Shown: positions 41,634 through 50,274 of the stretch, one piece after another
Layout: each line of letters opens with the position of its first letter
Position numbering within the stretch: the first letter of the stretch is position 1
Notes under the pieces: generated by a model
Databases searched by the model: none
The model's input: the letters and a program-made list of their open reading frames with translations, nothing else
What the model was told of the DNA's origin: nothing
Program-made: the position numbers and the translations under genes
NCBI RefSeq assembly: GCF_009831625.1
Contig: NZ_WUUS01000008.1
Location: 124,001-188,000, forward strand
Length of the DNA stretch: 64,000 bases
From: Halobaculum saliterrae
GTDB lineage: Archaea > Halobacteriota > Halobacteria > Halobacteriales > Haloferacaceae
Reading direction: 5' to 3'

Positions 41634-41758
41634 TGTATTTCCAGCAACAGTTGGTTTCAAAATCAAGATATCGGAAATATTCTGATACCAAACAGCTCCA
41701 ACCAACGTCTGATATTTCGGGTACTTATACCCCCCGTGAGCGACGACGGTGGCACACG
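41634..41758. promoter_or_regulatory. AT-rich divergent intergenic region
   Basis: About 125 bases are 40-45% GC, well below the chromosome. It separates the 45-residue peptide gene (minus) from the aMBF1 gene (plus). On the minus strand a weak TATA-like GATTTTGAAA lies about 27 bases before the peptide ATG. The AT-rich patch continues the low-GC 3' end of the CHAT gene. Confidence 0.5.
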
Positions 41759-41766
41759 TTTTATAC
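41759..41766 (+). promoter_or_regulatory. TATA box of the aMBF1 gene
   Basis: TTTTATAC lies 24-31 bases before the ATG at 41790, indicating leaderless transcription. Confidence 0.6.
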
Positions 41767-41789
41767 CGGCCACCACGCTAGGACGGAGT

Positions 41790-42323
41790 ATGCCCCAGTG
41801 TGAGATGTGCGGCGCGGAGAAGGCGTCGCTCACCACCACGAAAGTCGAGGGCGCGGAGCTGGAGCTGTGCTCGGACTGCTCGGACTTCGGCACCGAGGTC
41901 CGCACGGAGAGCTCCTCCTCGGCCTCCACGAAGTACTCCACCTCCTCATCCTCCTCCTCGTCCTCGTCGAGTTCCGGGAGCGGGGGCTCCTCTTCGTCCT
42001 CGTCGTCGTCCTCACAGCGCCGACGCGACATGTTCGACGACATGGAGACGGTCACGGGCGACTACGACGACCTGATCCGGGAGGCCCGCGAGTCGGCCGG
42101 GCTGAGCCAGGAGGACCTCGCGAGCGACATCAACGAGAAGGCCTCCGTCATCCGAAAGCTCGAGCGCGGGGACATCCTCCCCTCCGACGGCGTCCAGCAG
42201 AAGCTCGAGAAGAAGCTCGGGATCTCGCTGATCGAGGGCGAGGACGTCGACGACGCCGACTGGGAGAGCTCCTCGTCGGGAAGCATGACCCTCGGCGACG
42301 TGGTCAAGCGCAACGACGAGTAG
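41790..42323 (+). CDS. Archaeal multiprotein bridging factor 1 (aMBF1)
   Basis: 177 residues. The N-terminal zinc ribbon has CEMCG and CSDCS. A 35-residue serine-dominated linker (residues about 45-75) follows. The C-terminal helix-turn-helix (DDLIREARESAGLSQEDLASDINEKASVIRKLERG, about 92-126) is the Cro/MBF1 type. MBF1 bridges transcription factors and binds the ribosomal subunit in archaea. The long serine linker is made of varied Ser codons, so it is not simple DNA slippage. It has its own promoter. Confidence 0.88.
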   Translation: MPQCEMCGAEKASLTTTKVEGAELELCSDCSDFGTEVRTESSSSASTKYSTSSSSSSSSSSSGSGGSSSSSSSSSQRRRDMFDDMETVTGDYDDLIREARESAGLSQEDLASDINEKASVIRKLERGDILPSDGVQQKLEKKLGISLIEGEDVDDADWESSSSGSMTLGDVVKRNDE

Positions 42324-42464
42324 TCGTCCTCGACGCCAGCGCCGAGCCCGCCACCGAGGCCGACACGGACGCCGCCGCGGGACGACGCGGCGTGTGGCCT
42401 CCGCCAATCGCAACCGCTGTCGCGACCGAAGCGACTTTTCACGCGTCCGCACGAGAGTGACCCC

Positions 42465-43124
42465 GTGAGCGACTCCGACACCCTGATCCTCGTCAACCTG
42501 AAGGCGTACCCGTGTGACCCCGTCGAGATCGCCGAGGCGTGCGCGACCGTCGCCGACGACACCGGCGCGCGCGTCGCAGTCGCGCCGCAGGCGGCGCACC
42601 TCTCGGCCGTGGCCGACACCGGCGTCGAGACGTGGGCCCAACACGTCTCGCCGGTCGAGCACGGCAGTCACACCGGGTCGACGCTCGCGGAGGCGGTCTC
42701 CGACGCGGGCGCGACGGGCACGCTGATCAACCACTCCGAGAACCGGCTGAAGCTGGCCGACATCGACGCCTCGCTCGCGGCCGCCGAGCGCGCCGACCTC
42801 GAGACGGTCGTGTGCGCGAACAACCCCACGCAGTGCGGCGCGGCCGCGGCGCTCGGGCCCGACGCAGTCGCCGTCGAGCCGCCCGAACTCATCGGCGGGG
42901 ACGTGTCGGTTGCGACCGCGGACCCGGCGATCGTGGAGGACTCCGTCGCCGCGGTGGAGGCGGTCGACGCCGACGTCGACCTGTTCTGTGGCGCCGGCGT
43001 CTCCACGGGAGAGGACGTCGCCGCCGCGGGCGAGTTGGGCGCGACCGGCGTACTGCTCGCTTCGGGTGTGGCGAAGGCGGACGACCCCGAGGCGGTGCTT
43101 CGGGACCTCGTTTCGGGACTGTAG
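42465..43124 (+). CDS. tpiA: Triosephosphate isomerase
   Basis: 219 residues from a GTG at 42465, the short archaeal form. Catalytic Lys in VNLKAYP (about 12), His in TLINHSENR (about 90) and the Glu of [10 protein letters not shown] (about 135) are visible; the phosphate-gripping GAGVSTGED and [11 protein letters not shown] segments follow. It interconverts dihydroxyacetone phosphate and glyceraldehyde-3-phosphate in gluconeogenesis and sugar breakdown. It stands as a single gene, convergent with the FAH-family hydrolase gene. Confidence 0.93.
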   Translation: MSDSDTLILVNLKAYPCDPVEIAEACATVADDTGARVAVAPQAAHLSAVADTGVETWAQHVSPVEHGSHTGSTLAEAVSDAGATGTLINHSENRLKLADIDASLAAAERADLETVVCANNPTQCGAAAALGPDAVAVEPPELIGGDVSVATADPAIVEDSVAAVEAVDADVDLFCGAGVSTGEDVAAAGELGATGVLLASGVAKADDPEAVLRDLVSGL

Positions 43125-43197
43125 ATCGGCCCCGGAGAGGGGAGAGCTGTCGGTCGTGTTCCGACCGCTGTCATTCCCACCGAGCCCCGATCGGGGC

Positions 43198-43935
43198 TCA
43201 GCCCTGCCGAACCTCGTGGTCGAGGACGCCGACGCCCTCGACCTCCACCTCGACGCGGTCGCCGTCCGACAGCGGGCCGACGCCCGCCGGCGTCCCGGTC
43301 GCGACCACGTCGCCCGGCTCCAGCGTCATGTACGTCGTGATCTCCTCGACGAGTTCGGGGATGGAGAACATGAAGTAGTCGCGCGATGACGACTGCCTCG
43401 TCTCGCCGTTCACGCGGAGTTCGACCGCGGCGTCGTCGGGGACGTGTTCGGGATCGGCGATACAGGGGCCGATCGGCGCGGCGCCGTCGAACGCCTTGCC
43501 CCGCACCCAGTTCTGCTCCTCGTTCTGGTCGTCGCGGTTCGACACGTCGTCGAGGCAGGTGAAGCCCGCCACGTAGTCCATGGCGTCCGCGGCGGCGACG
43601 TCGCGCGCCTGCTCGCCGATCACGAACGCGATCTCCGCCTCGTGGTCGACGCGCTCCTTCCCGGCCGGCAGCGTGACCGTCGAGCCCGGGGTGGCGACGG
43701 CGTTCGGCGGCTTGAGGAACAGCAGCGGACGGTCGGGAACCTCGTTGCCGAGCTCCTCGGCGTGGTCGGCGTAGTTGCGACCGACGCAGACGATCTTCGA
43801 CGGCTCGCAGGGCGCGAGCAGGTCGACGGCGTCGGCGTCGACGTCGTACGTCTCGCCGCCCGCGGTCACGGTGCCGTCTTCGTACGCGCCGCGGCGAACG
43901 CTGCCCGCCGGGTCGCGGATCCGTGCGTAGCGCAT
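43198..43935 (-). CDS. Fumarylacetoacetate hydrolase (FAH) family protein
   Basis: 245 residues. A short N-terminal cap precedes the FAH fold: KIVCVGRNYADHAEEL, PLLFLKPPNAV, the metal-ligand segment DHEAEIAFVIG, and DYFMFSIPELVEEITTYMTLEPGDVVATGTPAGVGPL. This is typical of 2-hydroxyhepta-2,4-diene-1,7-dioate isomerase or oxaloacetate decarboxylase-like proteins; the substrate is not set by sequence. It likely uses Mg2+ or Mn2+. No aromatic-degradation genes are adjacent. Confidence 0.88.
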   Translation of the reverse strand: MRYARIRDPAGSVRRGAYEDGTVTAGGETYDVDADAVDLLAPCEPSKIVCVGRNYADHAEELGNEVPDRPLLFLKPPNAVATPGSTVTLPAGKERVDHEAEIAFVIGEQARDVAAADAMDYVAGFTCLDDVSNRDDQNEEQNWVRGKAFDGAAPIGPCIADPEHVPDDAAVELRVNGETRQSSSRDYFMFSIPELVEEITTYMTLEPGDVVATGTPAGVGPLSDGDRVEVEVEGVGVLDHEVRQG

Positions 43936-43981
43936 CGTCGGCCACTCGACTGGGCGGGGCTTATGCGTTGTGAGTCGAGCC

Positions 43982-44006
43982 CCCCTCGCGGCGAGGCCGC
44001 GAGGGG
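43982..44006 (-). terminator. Strong stem-loop between archaellin and FAH genes
   Basis: CCCCTCGCGGC at 43982-43992 pairs perfectly over 11 bases with 43996-44006, with a 3-base loop. It lies 47 bases after the archaellin stop and 47 bases before the FAH gene start on the minus strand. A terminator or processing signal for archaellin mRNA is the simplest reading. It lacks a following T-run, which archaeal terminators usually have. Confidence 0.4.
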
Positions 44007-44052
44007 AACGCGAGAAACGAGAGAACCGAGAGAACCGCGGTGACCGTCGTGC

Positions 44053-44661
44053 TTACAGTTCGACCGCTTCCTTCTGTCCGAGCGACTCGGGGACGGTGAA
44101 GCGGATGGTCGTGGTCGCGCCGGCCATCGTGTTGATCTTGATCGTCACCTCGTCACCCTCGTTGAGGTTATTCGGTGCGTTCGTGTCACCGAACCCGTTG
44201 TCGTTCAGTTGGAACTCGATGTTGAACCGATCATCGGCGTCGTTGAGGACTGTGTTAGAGTTATCGGTGTTCTTGACTTGATAGGTCGAGAACTGCCAGT
44301 CCGTTCCGCTGGAACTGTCATGCGTCAGGGTCTCAGTCCCCTGCGGGCCGATCCAGTTGATCGTCGCGTTCGCGAGATCGATCTCGCCGGCACCGGGTGC
44401 CTGCGTCACGGTCACGTTGACGCTCTTGATCGTATCGTCGGTCGTATTGACTGTGCCCGTCGTGACGACCTCCTGCAGTCGGTTGCTGACCTGCTTACTG
44501 CTCTGTTGTCCCGTTTCCTGCGACTTGCTCTGGAGGAAGCCGGCGGTGTTGATGAGGACGCCGGCGGCGATCGCCGCCACCAGCACCATCGCGATGAACA
44601 CGATGAGCGTCCCGATCCCAACCTGCCCGCGCTCTTCCTCGTCCGTGATGAACTCGAACAT
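44053..44661 (-). CDS. Archaellin (type IV pilin-like major archaellum subunit)
   Basis: 202 residues. The N-terminus is classic: a charged leader ending EERGQ, then [23 protein letters not shown], which is the preflagellin peptidase cleavage site and the hydrophobic helix that forms the filament core. A Gln/Ser-rich segment and a beta-sheet outer domain rich in N, T and D (several N-x-S/T sequons such as NTT, NVT) follow, suggesting N-glycosylation. There are no fla/arl accessory genes near it in this window, so it could be an isolated copy. The composition is lower in GC than neighbours. Confidence 0.9.
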   Translation of the reverse strand: MFEFITDEEERGQVGIGTLIVFIAMVLVAAIAAGVLINTAGFLQSKSQETGQQSSKQVSNRLQEVVTTGTVNTTDDTIKSVNVTVTQAPGAGEIDLANATINWIGPQGTETLTHDSSSGTDWQFSTYQVKNTDNSNTVLNDADDRFNIEFQLNDNGFGDTNAPNNLNEGDEVTIKINTMAGATTTIRFTVPESLGQKEAVEL

Positions 44662-44721
44662 CTGTGGTTGTACTCCCGCGCGCCTTCACGCGCCGGTTAT
44701 CGGACGGAAAGCGATTCTTCC

Positions 44722-44730
44722 ACATATATC
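44722..44730 (-). promoter_or_regulatory. TATA box of the archaellin gene
   Basis: On the minus strand GATATATGT lies about 61-69 bases before the ATG at 44661, implying a 5' leader of roughly 35 bases. A GC-rich inverted segment (GGCGCGTGAAGGCGCG) falls in that leader. Confidence 0.5.
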
Positions 44731-44781
44731 TCCGCCGCCAAGAATCAAGTCTGAATATCGGCGGCGGCGGAGGACGAGCGT

Positions 44782-46299
44782 TCACCGGACGGTCGCGTCC
44801 GTGATCCGCGCGAGCCGATCCGCGACGGCGTCGTCGAGACCCGACTCGGTGACGCGCCACCGCCAGTTTCCGTCGGTCGTCCCCGGCGTGTTGAAACGGG
44901 CGTGGCTGTCCAGCCCGAGCAGGTCCTGCAACGTCGTCACGGCGAGCGTCGCCTCGGAGTTCCACACCGCCTCGACGAGATCCCACTCGATCTCGACGCC
45001 GTCGGTGCCGAGGTTGTAGTGGAGGCAGTCACGCTGTCGGTCGCCGAGCGAGTCGTAGTAGCCGACGACGGTGTCGGTGTCGTGGGTGGAGGTGTAGGCG
45101 ACGCAGTCCTCCGGGTAGTGCATCGGCTGATACAGGTGCCCCTGCTGGCACCAGTCGGCGTAGAGGGGAACGCGCATCCCCGGGAGATCGAACGCCTCCC
45201 GGAGCGCCGTGCTCCCGGCGTCGAGGAAGCCGAGGTCCTCGGCGACGAACGGGAGGCGATCGAACTCCCCGCGGACGGCCTCGAAGAACGCGTCCCCGGG
45301 CCCCTCGCGCCACTCGCCGTCGGCCGGGTCGTCGCTGTCGTCCGGGATCGCCCAGAACTCGTCGAAGCCCTTGAAGTGGTCGAGGCGGGCGTAATCGACG
45401 AGGTCGAACAGGCGGCGGAGCCGGTCGAGCCACCACTCGTACCCGGTCTCGGCGAGGTGGTCCCAGTCGTACACCGGGTTCCCCCAGCGCTGTCCGGAGT
45501 CCCCCGCGTTCGGCGGAACGCCCGCGACGGCGGCAGGACGACCGTCGTCGGTCAGGTCGAACGCCTCGGGCGCGGCCCACACGTCCGCGGAGTCGAGCGC
45601 GACGTAGATCGGGAGGTCGCCGAGGATCTCGATACCCCGGTCGGCGGCGTCCGCGCGCAGGTCGCGCCACTGCCGGTCGAACGTCCACTGGCAGAACGCC
45701 CGGAACTCGATCTCGTCGGCGAGGTCCTCGCGAAACTCCGCGAGCGCGTCAGGGTCGCGCGTCCGAGCCGGCTCGGGCCACTCCGTCCACAGCGTCCCGT
45801 CGAATTCGGCTTTGAGCGCGCGAAACAGCGTGTAGTCGGCGAGCCAGTCACCCTCGCGGTCGCGGAACTCGGCGAACCCCGAACGCTCGTTCTCGCTCGC
45901 GGTCTCGCGGAAGCGCTCGAAGGCCGCGCGCAGGCGTTCGAGCGTGAACGACTCGACGGCGTCGTAGCGCACCTCGTGGAGCGAGAAGTCGGCCTCGTCG
46001 CCGGCGTCCGGGTCGACCTCTTCCCCGGTCAGATACCCCCGGTCCGCGAGGTCGACGAGGTCGATCAACAGCGGGTTCCCGGCGAACCCGGAGAACGTCT
46101 GGTACGGGGAGTGGCCGTGGATCCCGACGGTGGGACCCAGGGGACACACCTGCCAGATCGACTGGTCCGCACGGTCGAGGAAATCGAGGAACGAGCGCGC
46201 GCCCGCGCCGAGATCCCCGATCCCGTGGCGACCGGGCAGCGCGGTTGGGTGGAGCAGGACGCCGCTTCGTCTGTCGAACCGCATCGGCTGTGCACTCAC
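44782..46299 (-). CDS. malQ: 4-alpha-glucanotransferase (amylomaltase, GH77)
   Basis: 505 residues. It has the GH77 features: SGVLLHPTALPG near the start, GHSPYQTFSGFAGNPLLIDL, DLPIYVALDSADVWA, YARLDHFKGF with the catalytic Asp, PFVAEDLGFLD with the catalytic Glu and YTSTHDTDTVVGYY. The last region NWRWRVTE is characteristic. It moves alpha-1,4-glucan segments between maltooligosaccharides in the cytoplasm. It is divergent from the glycosyltransferase gene and close to the amylase and glucoamylase genes, so the cluster handles alpha-glucan. Confidence 0.94.
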   Translation of the reverse strand: MSAQPMRFDRRSGVLLHPTALPGRHGIGDLGAGARSFLDFLDRADQSIWQVCPLGPTVGIHGHSPYQTFSGFAGNPLLIDLVDLADRGYLTGEEVDPDAGDEADFSLHEVRYDAVESFTLERLRAAFERFRETASENERSGFAEFRDREGDWLADYTLFRALKAEFDGTLWTEWPEPARTRDPDALAEFREDLADEIEFRAFCQWTFDRQWRDLRADAADRGIEILGDLPIYVALDSADVWAAPEAFDLTDDGRPAAVAGVPPNAGDSGQRWGNPVYDWDHLAETGYEWWLDRLRRLFDLVDYARLDHFKGFDEFWAIPDDSDDPADGEWREGPGDAFFEAVRGEFDRLPFVAEDLGFLDAGSTALREAFDLPGMRVPLYADWCQQGHLYQPMHYPEDCVAYTSTHDTDTVVGYYDSLGDRQRDCLHYNLGTDGVEIEWDLVEAVWNSEATLAVTTLQDLLGLDSHARFNTPGTTDGNWRWRVTESGLDDAVADRLARITDATVR

Positions 46300-46414
46300 G
46301 CGCGATCGGTATCAACTATCGGGTTGTCACGCGGGCAGTCCGGAGTGTTCCGACGGATCGATCCTCCCGATCGACGCCAAGTGACTAAGTGTCGCACCCG
46401 CATTGTCCGACTCG

Positions 46415-47494
46415 ATGCCGTATACCGTCCTGATGCTCGGGTGGGGGTTCCCGCCGAACGTGACCGGGGGACTGGACACGGCGGTCGGCGAACTGTTCGA
46501 GCGCCTCGGCGGTCGGGAGGGCGTGGAGGTGGAGCTTGTGTTGCCGGCGGAGTACGCCCCCGAGGGACGCGACGGGATCCACGGCGTTCCGACCGGCGAC
46601 GGCGACATCATCACCCGGATCGGCCGCCTCTCGGGCACGTTCGTCGAGCGCGCGGCAGACGCCGACATCGTCCACACGAACGACTGGTTCGGCTACAACC
46701 CCGGATCGCGCGCGCAGTCGACCCACGACGTCGAGTGGGTGACGACGTTCCACTCGCTGTCGTCTGACCGCAACGCCGATCCGCCCGAACGCGAGAAGCG
46801 CACCGAGGAACGGGTGGTGAACCGCTCGGATCACCTCCTGGCGGTGAGCGAGTTCACCGCCCGCAAGATCGCCCACGAGTACGGCGGCGACGCGGAGGTC
46901 ATCTACAACGGGTTCTCGCGGGTCGAGCCGACGGGGCGCGACCTGAAGGCCGAACTGGGGATCGACGGGGAGATGCTGTTCTTCGTCGGCCGCCACACCG
47001 ACCAGAAGGGGCTGGCGTACCTCCTGTACGCGCTGCCGAAGGTCCGCCGGAACGACGTGACCCTCGTCATCGGTGGCACCGGTCACCTCACCGACCAGCT
47101 GAAGCGGTTCGTCGAGCTGCTCGGGCTCGGGGATCGCGTCGAGTTCGTCGGCTACGTCCCGGAGGAGGAGCTGGGCGATTACTACGCGAGCGCGGATCTG
47201 TTCGTCTCACCGTCGCTCGCGGAGCCGTTCGGTATCACCATCGTCGAGGCGCTGTCCGTCGGCACGCGCGTCGTCGCGGGCCCGAGCGGCGCCGCCGAGG
47301 TGCTCCCCGAGGACTGCCTCATCGAGGTCGAGCCGAACTCCGAGGCGATCGCCGCCGGCATCGAGCACGCGCTCTCGCTCGATACGCCGATCGAGTACGA
47401 GGACCGGACGTGGGACCAAGTCGCGGACGAGCACATGGCGTTCTACGAGCGGGTCCTGGACGGGGAACGCGACGATCGCGACGAGAAACAGTGA
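46415..47494 (+). CDS. GT4/GT5-like glycosyltransferase
   Basis: 359 residues from the ATG at 46415; a TTG 12 bases earlier is possible. MPYTVLMLGWGFPPNVTGGLD resembles the acceptor domain start of GT4 or GT5 (glycogen synthase-like) enzymes. The donor domain has LFFVGRHTDQKG, the EFVGYVPEEELGDYYASADLFVSPSLAEPFGITIVEAL signature with the retaining-GT E-x7-E pair, and GPSGAAEVL. In this setting (malQ, GH13, GH15) it could make alpha-glucan from a nucleotide sugar. Related glycosyltransferases also act on glycolipids or glycoproteins, so the product is uncertain. Confidence 0.8.
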   Translation: MPYTVLMLGWGFPPNVTGGLDTAVGELFERLGGREGVEVELVLPAEYAPEGRDGIHGVPTGDGDIITRIGRLSGTFVERAADADIVHTNDWFGYNPGSRAQSTHDVEWVTTFHSLSSDRNADPPEREKRTEERVVNRSDHLLAVSEFTARKIAHEYGGDAEVIYNGFSRVEPTGRDLKAELGIDGEMLFFVGRHTDQKGLAYLLYALPKVRRNDVTLVIGGTGHLTDQLKRFVELLGLGDRVEFVGYVPEEELGDYYASADLFVSPSLAEPFGITIVEALSVGTRVVAGPSGAAEVLPEDCLIEVEPNSEAIAAGIEHALSLDTPIEYEDRTWDQVADEHMAFYERVLDGERDDRDEKQ

Positions 47495-47506
47495 CCCCTC
47501 GGGCCC

Positions 47507-47980
47507 TCACCTGAGCAGGCGGAAATCGGTGACGGGTTCGGGGTGGACGATCCGGAATCCGTCGGCGGTCGGTTCGAGTCCCACCCGGTCGGTCGCCGGG
47601 CCGCCTCGCTGGTACGGACTGTCGGACTGGCCGGGCGACTGGTAGGGGCTGTCCGTGTCGACCGACTGGTACGGGCTGTCGGTGCTCGCCGACTGGTAGG
47701 GGCTGTCCGACGATCGAGTACCCGTCCCACGGGCGTCCTGTCCCCCGGCGCCCGCCGACTCGGGCGGCCGGTCGAAGTCCTCCGGCGGGAGGTAGATCCG
47801 CTCGCCGGAGGCCGACTGGACCACGACCGCGGCGTCCCTGTCGCCCTCGACGACGATGACGGTCCGGCCGTCGGCGATCTCCACGTCGACGGAGACCGGA
47901 CGGTCGCCCACAGCGTCGGCTCCGCGCTCGGAGTCTCCTCCGTGCTCGCCCCCTCCCGCGTCCCCGGCGTTCGCGTCCAT
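47507..47980 (-). CDS. Hypothetical protein with DSPYQ repeats
   Basis: 157 residues from the ATG at 47980. The N-terminus is a Gly/Asp-rich segment, then a small beta region (VSVDVEIADGRTVIVVEGD, AAVVVQSASGERIYLPPEDFDRPP). The middle has four DSPYQ copies spaced 9-10 residues apart, and the C-terminus ends with TADGFRIVHPEPVTDFRLLR. The repeats are probably disordered; the flanks look folded. No motif indicates function. It is convergent with the glycosyltransferase gene (12 bases). Confidence 0.65.
   Translation of the reverse strand: MDANAGDAGGGEHGGDSERGADAVGDRPVSVDVEIADGRTVIVVEGDRDAAVVVQSASGERIYLPPEDFDRPPESAGAGGQDARGTGTRSSDSPYQSASTDSPYQSVDTDSPYQSPGQSDSPYQRGGPATDRVGLEPTADGFRIVHPEPVTDFRLLR
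47610..47710. repeat. Four coding repeats (27-30 base period)
   Basis: On the plus strand CTGGTA-type units begin at 47610, 47640, 47667 and 47694. They encode the DSPYQ motif on the minus strand, so they are protein repeats and not a CRISPR array. Confidence 0.75.
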
Positions 47981-48061
47981 ACCGGAGGATCCACGGGCGG
48001 GCACTTAGCGATTCCCCGGAACCGATTGGAGCGGAACCGCCCTCCCGACGGCGAAGACCAC

Positions 48062-48122
48062 GGCGGTCGACGACCGAACCGGACGACGAGAGAGCGAACC
48101 GGACGGCGAAAGAGCGAAACGG
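48062..48122. repeat. Imperfect tandem repeat upstream of amylase gene
   Basis: The 20-base unit around GAACCGGACGACGAGAGAGC recurs imperfectly (GAACCGGACGGCGAAAGAGC) directly before the GH13 gene start, which follows the last copy by about 20 bases. It could be regulatory or simply a short duplication. Confidence 0.5.
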
Positions 48123-48143
48123 CTCCCGTTCGAGCGGCCTGCC

Positions 48144-50126
48144 ATGGAACACCCGGGGCAACCGCGCGTGTGCGCGGCGGGCGAGGCCGTGGAACTCGCG
48201 CCGCGAGATCCGGACCCGAGCGTCGACTACGAGTGGAGCGTCGTCACCGCGCCGTCCGGGTCGAGGGCGGAACTCGGCGACGAGCCCGTCCAGTGGTTCG
48301 AGCCGGACGTTCCCGGCACGTACCTGCTTCGCCTCGCGGACGGTCGAACGACCCACGATCTCACCGTCCGGGCGTTCGGCGAGGGAACCGCCCCGAGCGC
48401 CGACGACGGCCGGTCCGCCAGCGGGAACGCCGGCGGCGACGAGCGAACGGAACGGCGCGAGGACGGGGCCGGCTCCGGCGACGAGGCCGGATCCGCGAGG
48501 CACGCGGGAGCCGTCAGCCGCGAGGGGGAGCCGGACCGCCCCCGCGTCCGCTTGGAGACCGCCGTCGACGGGGAGGAGGTCCGGATCCACGCGAGGCTCG
48601 ATCCGGCGTCCACGAGCCGTGTCGAGTTCCTGCTCGACGACCGGGACGACATCGAGGAGTCCGACGTGACCGTCGAGGGGCGGACGCTCACATTCGAGCG
48701 ATCCGTGCTCGCGGAGCGCGCTCGGGTGTACGCCGTCCCCCTCACCGACGACGCGTACGGCGTCCCCGACGCCGTCGACGTGCGGCAGTCTCCGTCCGCC
48801 GGTGATGACGACGGTGCCGTCGACAGCGCTCGCGGCACCGGAACCGTGAGCGTCGACCGACCGTACGACCCGCCGTCGTGGGCGCTCGACTCGACCATCT
48901 ACGAGGTGTACGTGCGCACGTTCGGGGACGCGGACGCCGAGCGGTCTCGGTTCGCGGCGATCCGTGAGCGGCTCGACGAGCTCGACGAGCTGGGGGTCGA
49001 GACGCTGTGGCTCACGCCCGTCCTCCAACACGACGGGGCGCCACACGGCTACAACATCACCGACTTCCTCGCGATCGCGTCGGACCTGGGCGACCGCGAG
49101 GAGTATCGGGCGCTGATCGAGGCGGCCCACGACCGCGACATGCGGGTTCTCTTCGATCTGGTATGCAACCACTCCGCGCGCGACCACCCGTTCTTCGAGG
49201 ACGCCTACGTCGACCCCGACAGCCCGTACCGCTCGTGGTACGAGTGGCAGGAGAACGGCGAGCCCGGGACCTACTTCGACTGGGAACTGATCGCCAACTT
49301 CGACTTCACCACGCTCGCGGTGCGCCGGCACCTCCTCGACGTGGTCGACGAGTGGGCGCCGCTCGTCGACGGCTTCCGCTGCGACATGGCGTGGGCGGTT
49401 CCGGACGGCTTCTGGCGGGAGGTGCACGACCGGGTGAAGGCGCACGACTCGGAGTTCTTCCTCCTCGACGAGACGATCCCGTACATCCCGGACTTCCAGG
49501 CCGGCCTCTTCGACATGCACTTCGACTCGACGACGGCCTTCTGTCTCCGGGAGGTCGGCGACGGCAACAAGCGGGCCGAGGAGGTCCTCGACGCCGTCGA
49601 GCAGCGCCGCCGCGTCGGGTTTCCGGACCACGCCTCGTTCATGCTGTACCACGAGAACCACGACGAGTCGCGCTATCTCGCCTCCTACGGCGAGGACGCG
49701 GCGTTCGCGTCGGCCGGCGCGCTGGCGACGCTCCCCGGCGCGCCGATGGTGTACGCCGGCCAGGAGACCGGCCAACTCGGGAAGCGCGACCGCCTGGACT
49801 ACGAGAACGCCCGCGAGGACCTCGCCGAGCACTACCGCCGCCTGCTCGCCCTCCGCGACGAGCACTCGGCGCTCCAGCACCGAGCCGACCTGTCGCGAGT
49901 CGACTACGACGTTCGGACGGGAGCCGATGAGGCCGTCGTCGCCTACCGCCGCGAGGCCGCCGACGGCGAGGCGGTCGTCGTCGCGCTCAACTTCGCCGGC
50001 GGCGTCGCGACGGTCGCCGTCGACGCCGCCGTCGGGGACGAGGACCTCGTGACTGGGTCGACGGTCGGGACGGGCGACGGGGCGGTGGCTGTCGACGACG
50101 TGGTCGTCGTTCCGGTCCACGGGTAA
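48144..50126 (+). CDS. GH13 alpha-amylase family protein (cyclomaltodextrinase/neopullulanase-like)
   Basis: 660 residues. The first 240 residues hold two beta-sandwich-like stretches and a disordered acidic linker; the second resembles a starch-binding or N-domain seen in cyclomaltodextrinases. The (beta/alpha)8 barrel begins at STIYEVYVRTFGD. Conserved regions are DLVCNH (I), GFRCDMAW (II, nucleophile Asp), FFLLDETIP (III, acid Glu) and ENHDES (IV). A C-terminal beta domain ends the protein. No signal peptide is seen, so action is probably cytoplasmic. It precedes the glucoamylase gene by 148 bases on the same strand. Confidence 0.9.
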   Translation: MEHPGQPRVCAAGEAVELAPRDPDPSVDYEWSVVTAPSGSRAELGDEPVQWFEPDVPGTYLLRLADGRTTHDLTVRAFGEGTAPSADDGRSASGNAGGDERTERREDGAGSGDEAGSARHAGAVSREGEPDRPRVRLETAVDGEEVRIHARLDPASTSRVEFLLDDRDDIEESDVTVEGRTLTFERSVLAERARVYAVPLTDDAYGVPDAVDVRQSPSAGDDDGAVDSARGTGTVSVDRPYDPPSWALDSTIYEVYVRTFGDADAERSRFAAIRERLDELDELGVETLWLTPVLQHDGAPHGYNITDFLAIASDLGDREEYRALIEAAHDRDMRVLFDLVCNHSARDHPFFEDAYVDPDSPYRSWYEWQENGEPGTYFDWELIANFDFTTLAVRRHLLDVVDEWAPLVDGFRCDMAWAVPDGFWREVHDRVKAHDSEFFLLDETIPYIPDFQAGLFDMHFDSTTAFCLREVGDGNKRAEEVLDAVEQRRRVGFPDHASFMLYHENHDESRYLASYGEDAAFASAGALATLPGAPMVYAGQETGQLGKRDRLDYENAREDLAEHYRRLLALRDEHSALQHRADLSRVDYDVRTGADEAVVAYRREAADGEAVVVALNFAGGVATVAVDAAVGDEDLVTGSTVGTGDGAVAVDDVVVVPVHG

Positions 50127-50242
50127 GGAACGCGAGGATCGTCCCCCGTCGGTCGGTTCGGGGTGGCTCCGGTCGGTTCGGGCGGGTTCGCGACCCGATC
50201 AGAGGGGAGGGGAAGGAGTGTGAACTGCTCACGTACCGCGGA

Positions 50243-50251
50243 GACTTTAAC
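50243..50251 (+). promoter_or_regulatory. TATA box of the glucoamylase gene
   Basis: ACTTTAACC lies 24-32 bases before the ATG at 50275, fitting a leaderless transcript. Close by, a short inverted repeat GTGA-ACTGC-TCAC is seen about 20 bases further upstream. Confidence 0.5.
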
Positions 50252-50274
50252 CACGCGAGTAGTTTCACGGGTGA

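Noticed and set aside
47565-47590. tRNA T-loop-like sequence GGTTCGAGTCC
   Set aside because: No matching acceptor, D or anticodon stems can be built around it, and it lies inside the DSPYQ protein gene.
47610-47710. Regularly spaced repeats resembling a CRISPR array
   Set aside because: Period is only 27-30 bases with no unique spacers, and the repeats encode DSPYQ in frame within a protein.
47319-50120. A 933-codon minus-strand frame over the amylase gene
   Set aside because: Antisense to a GH13 protein with all four conserved regions; no protein-like pattern.
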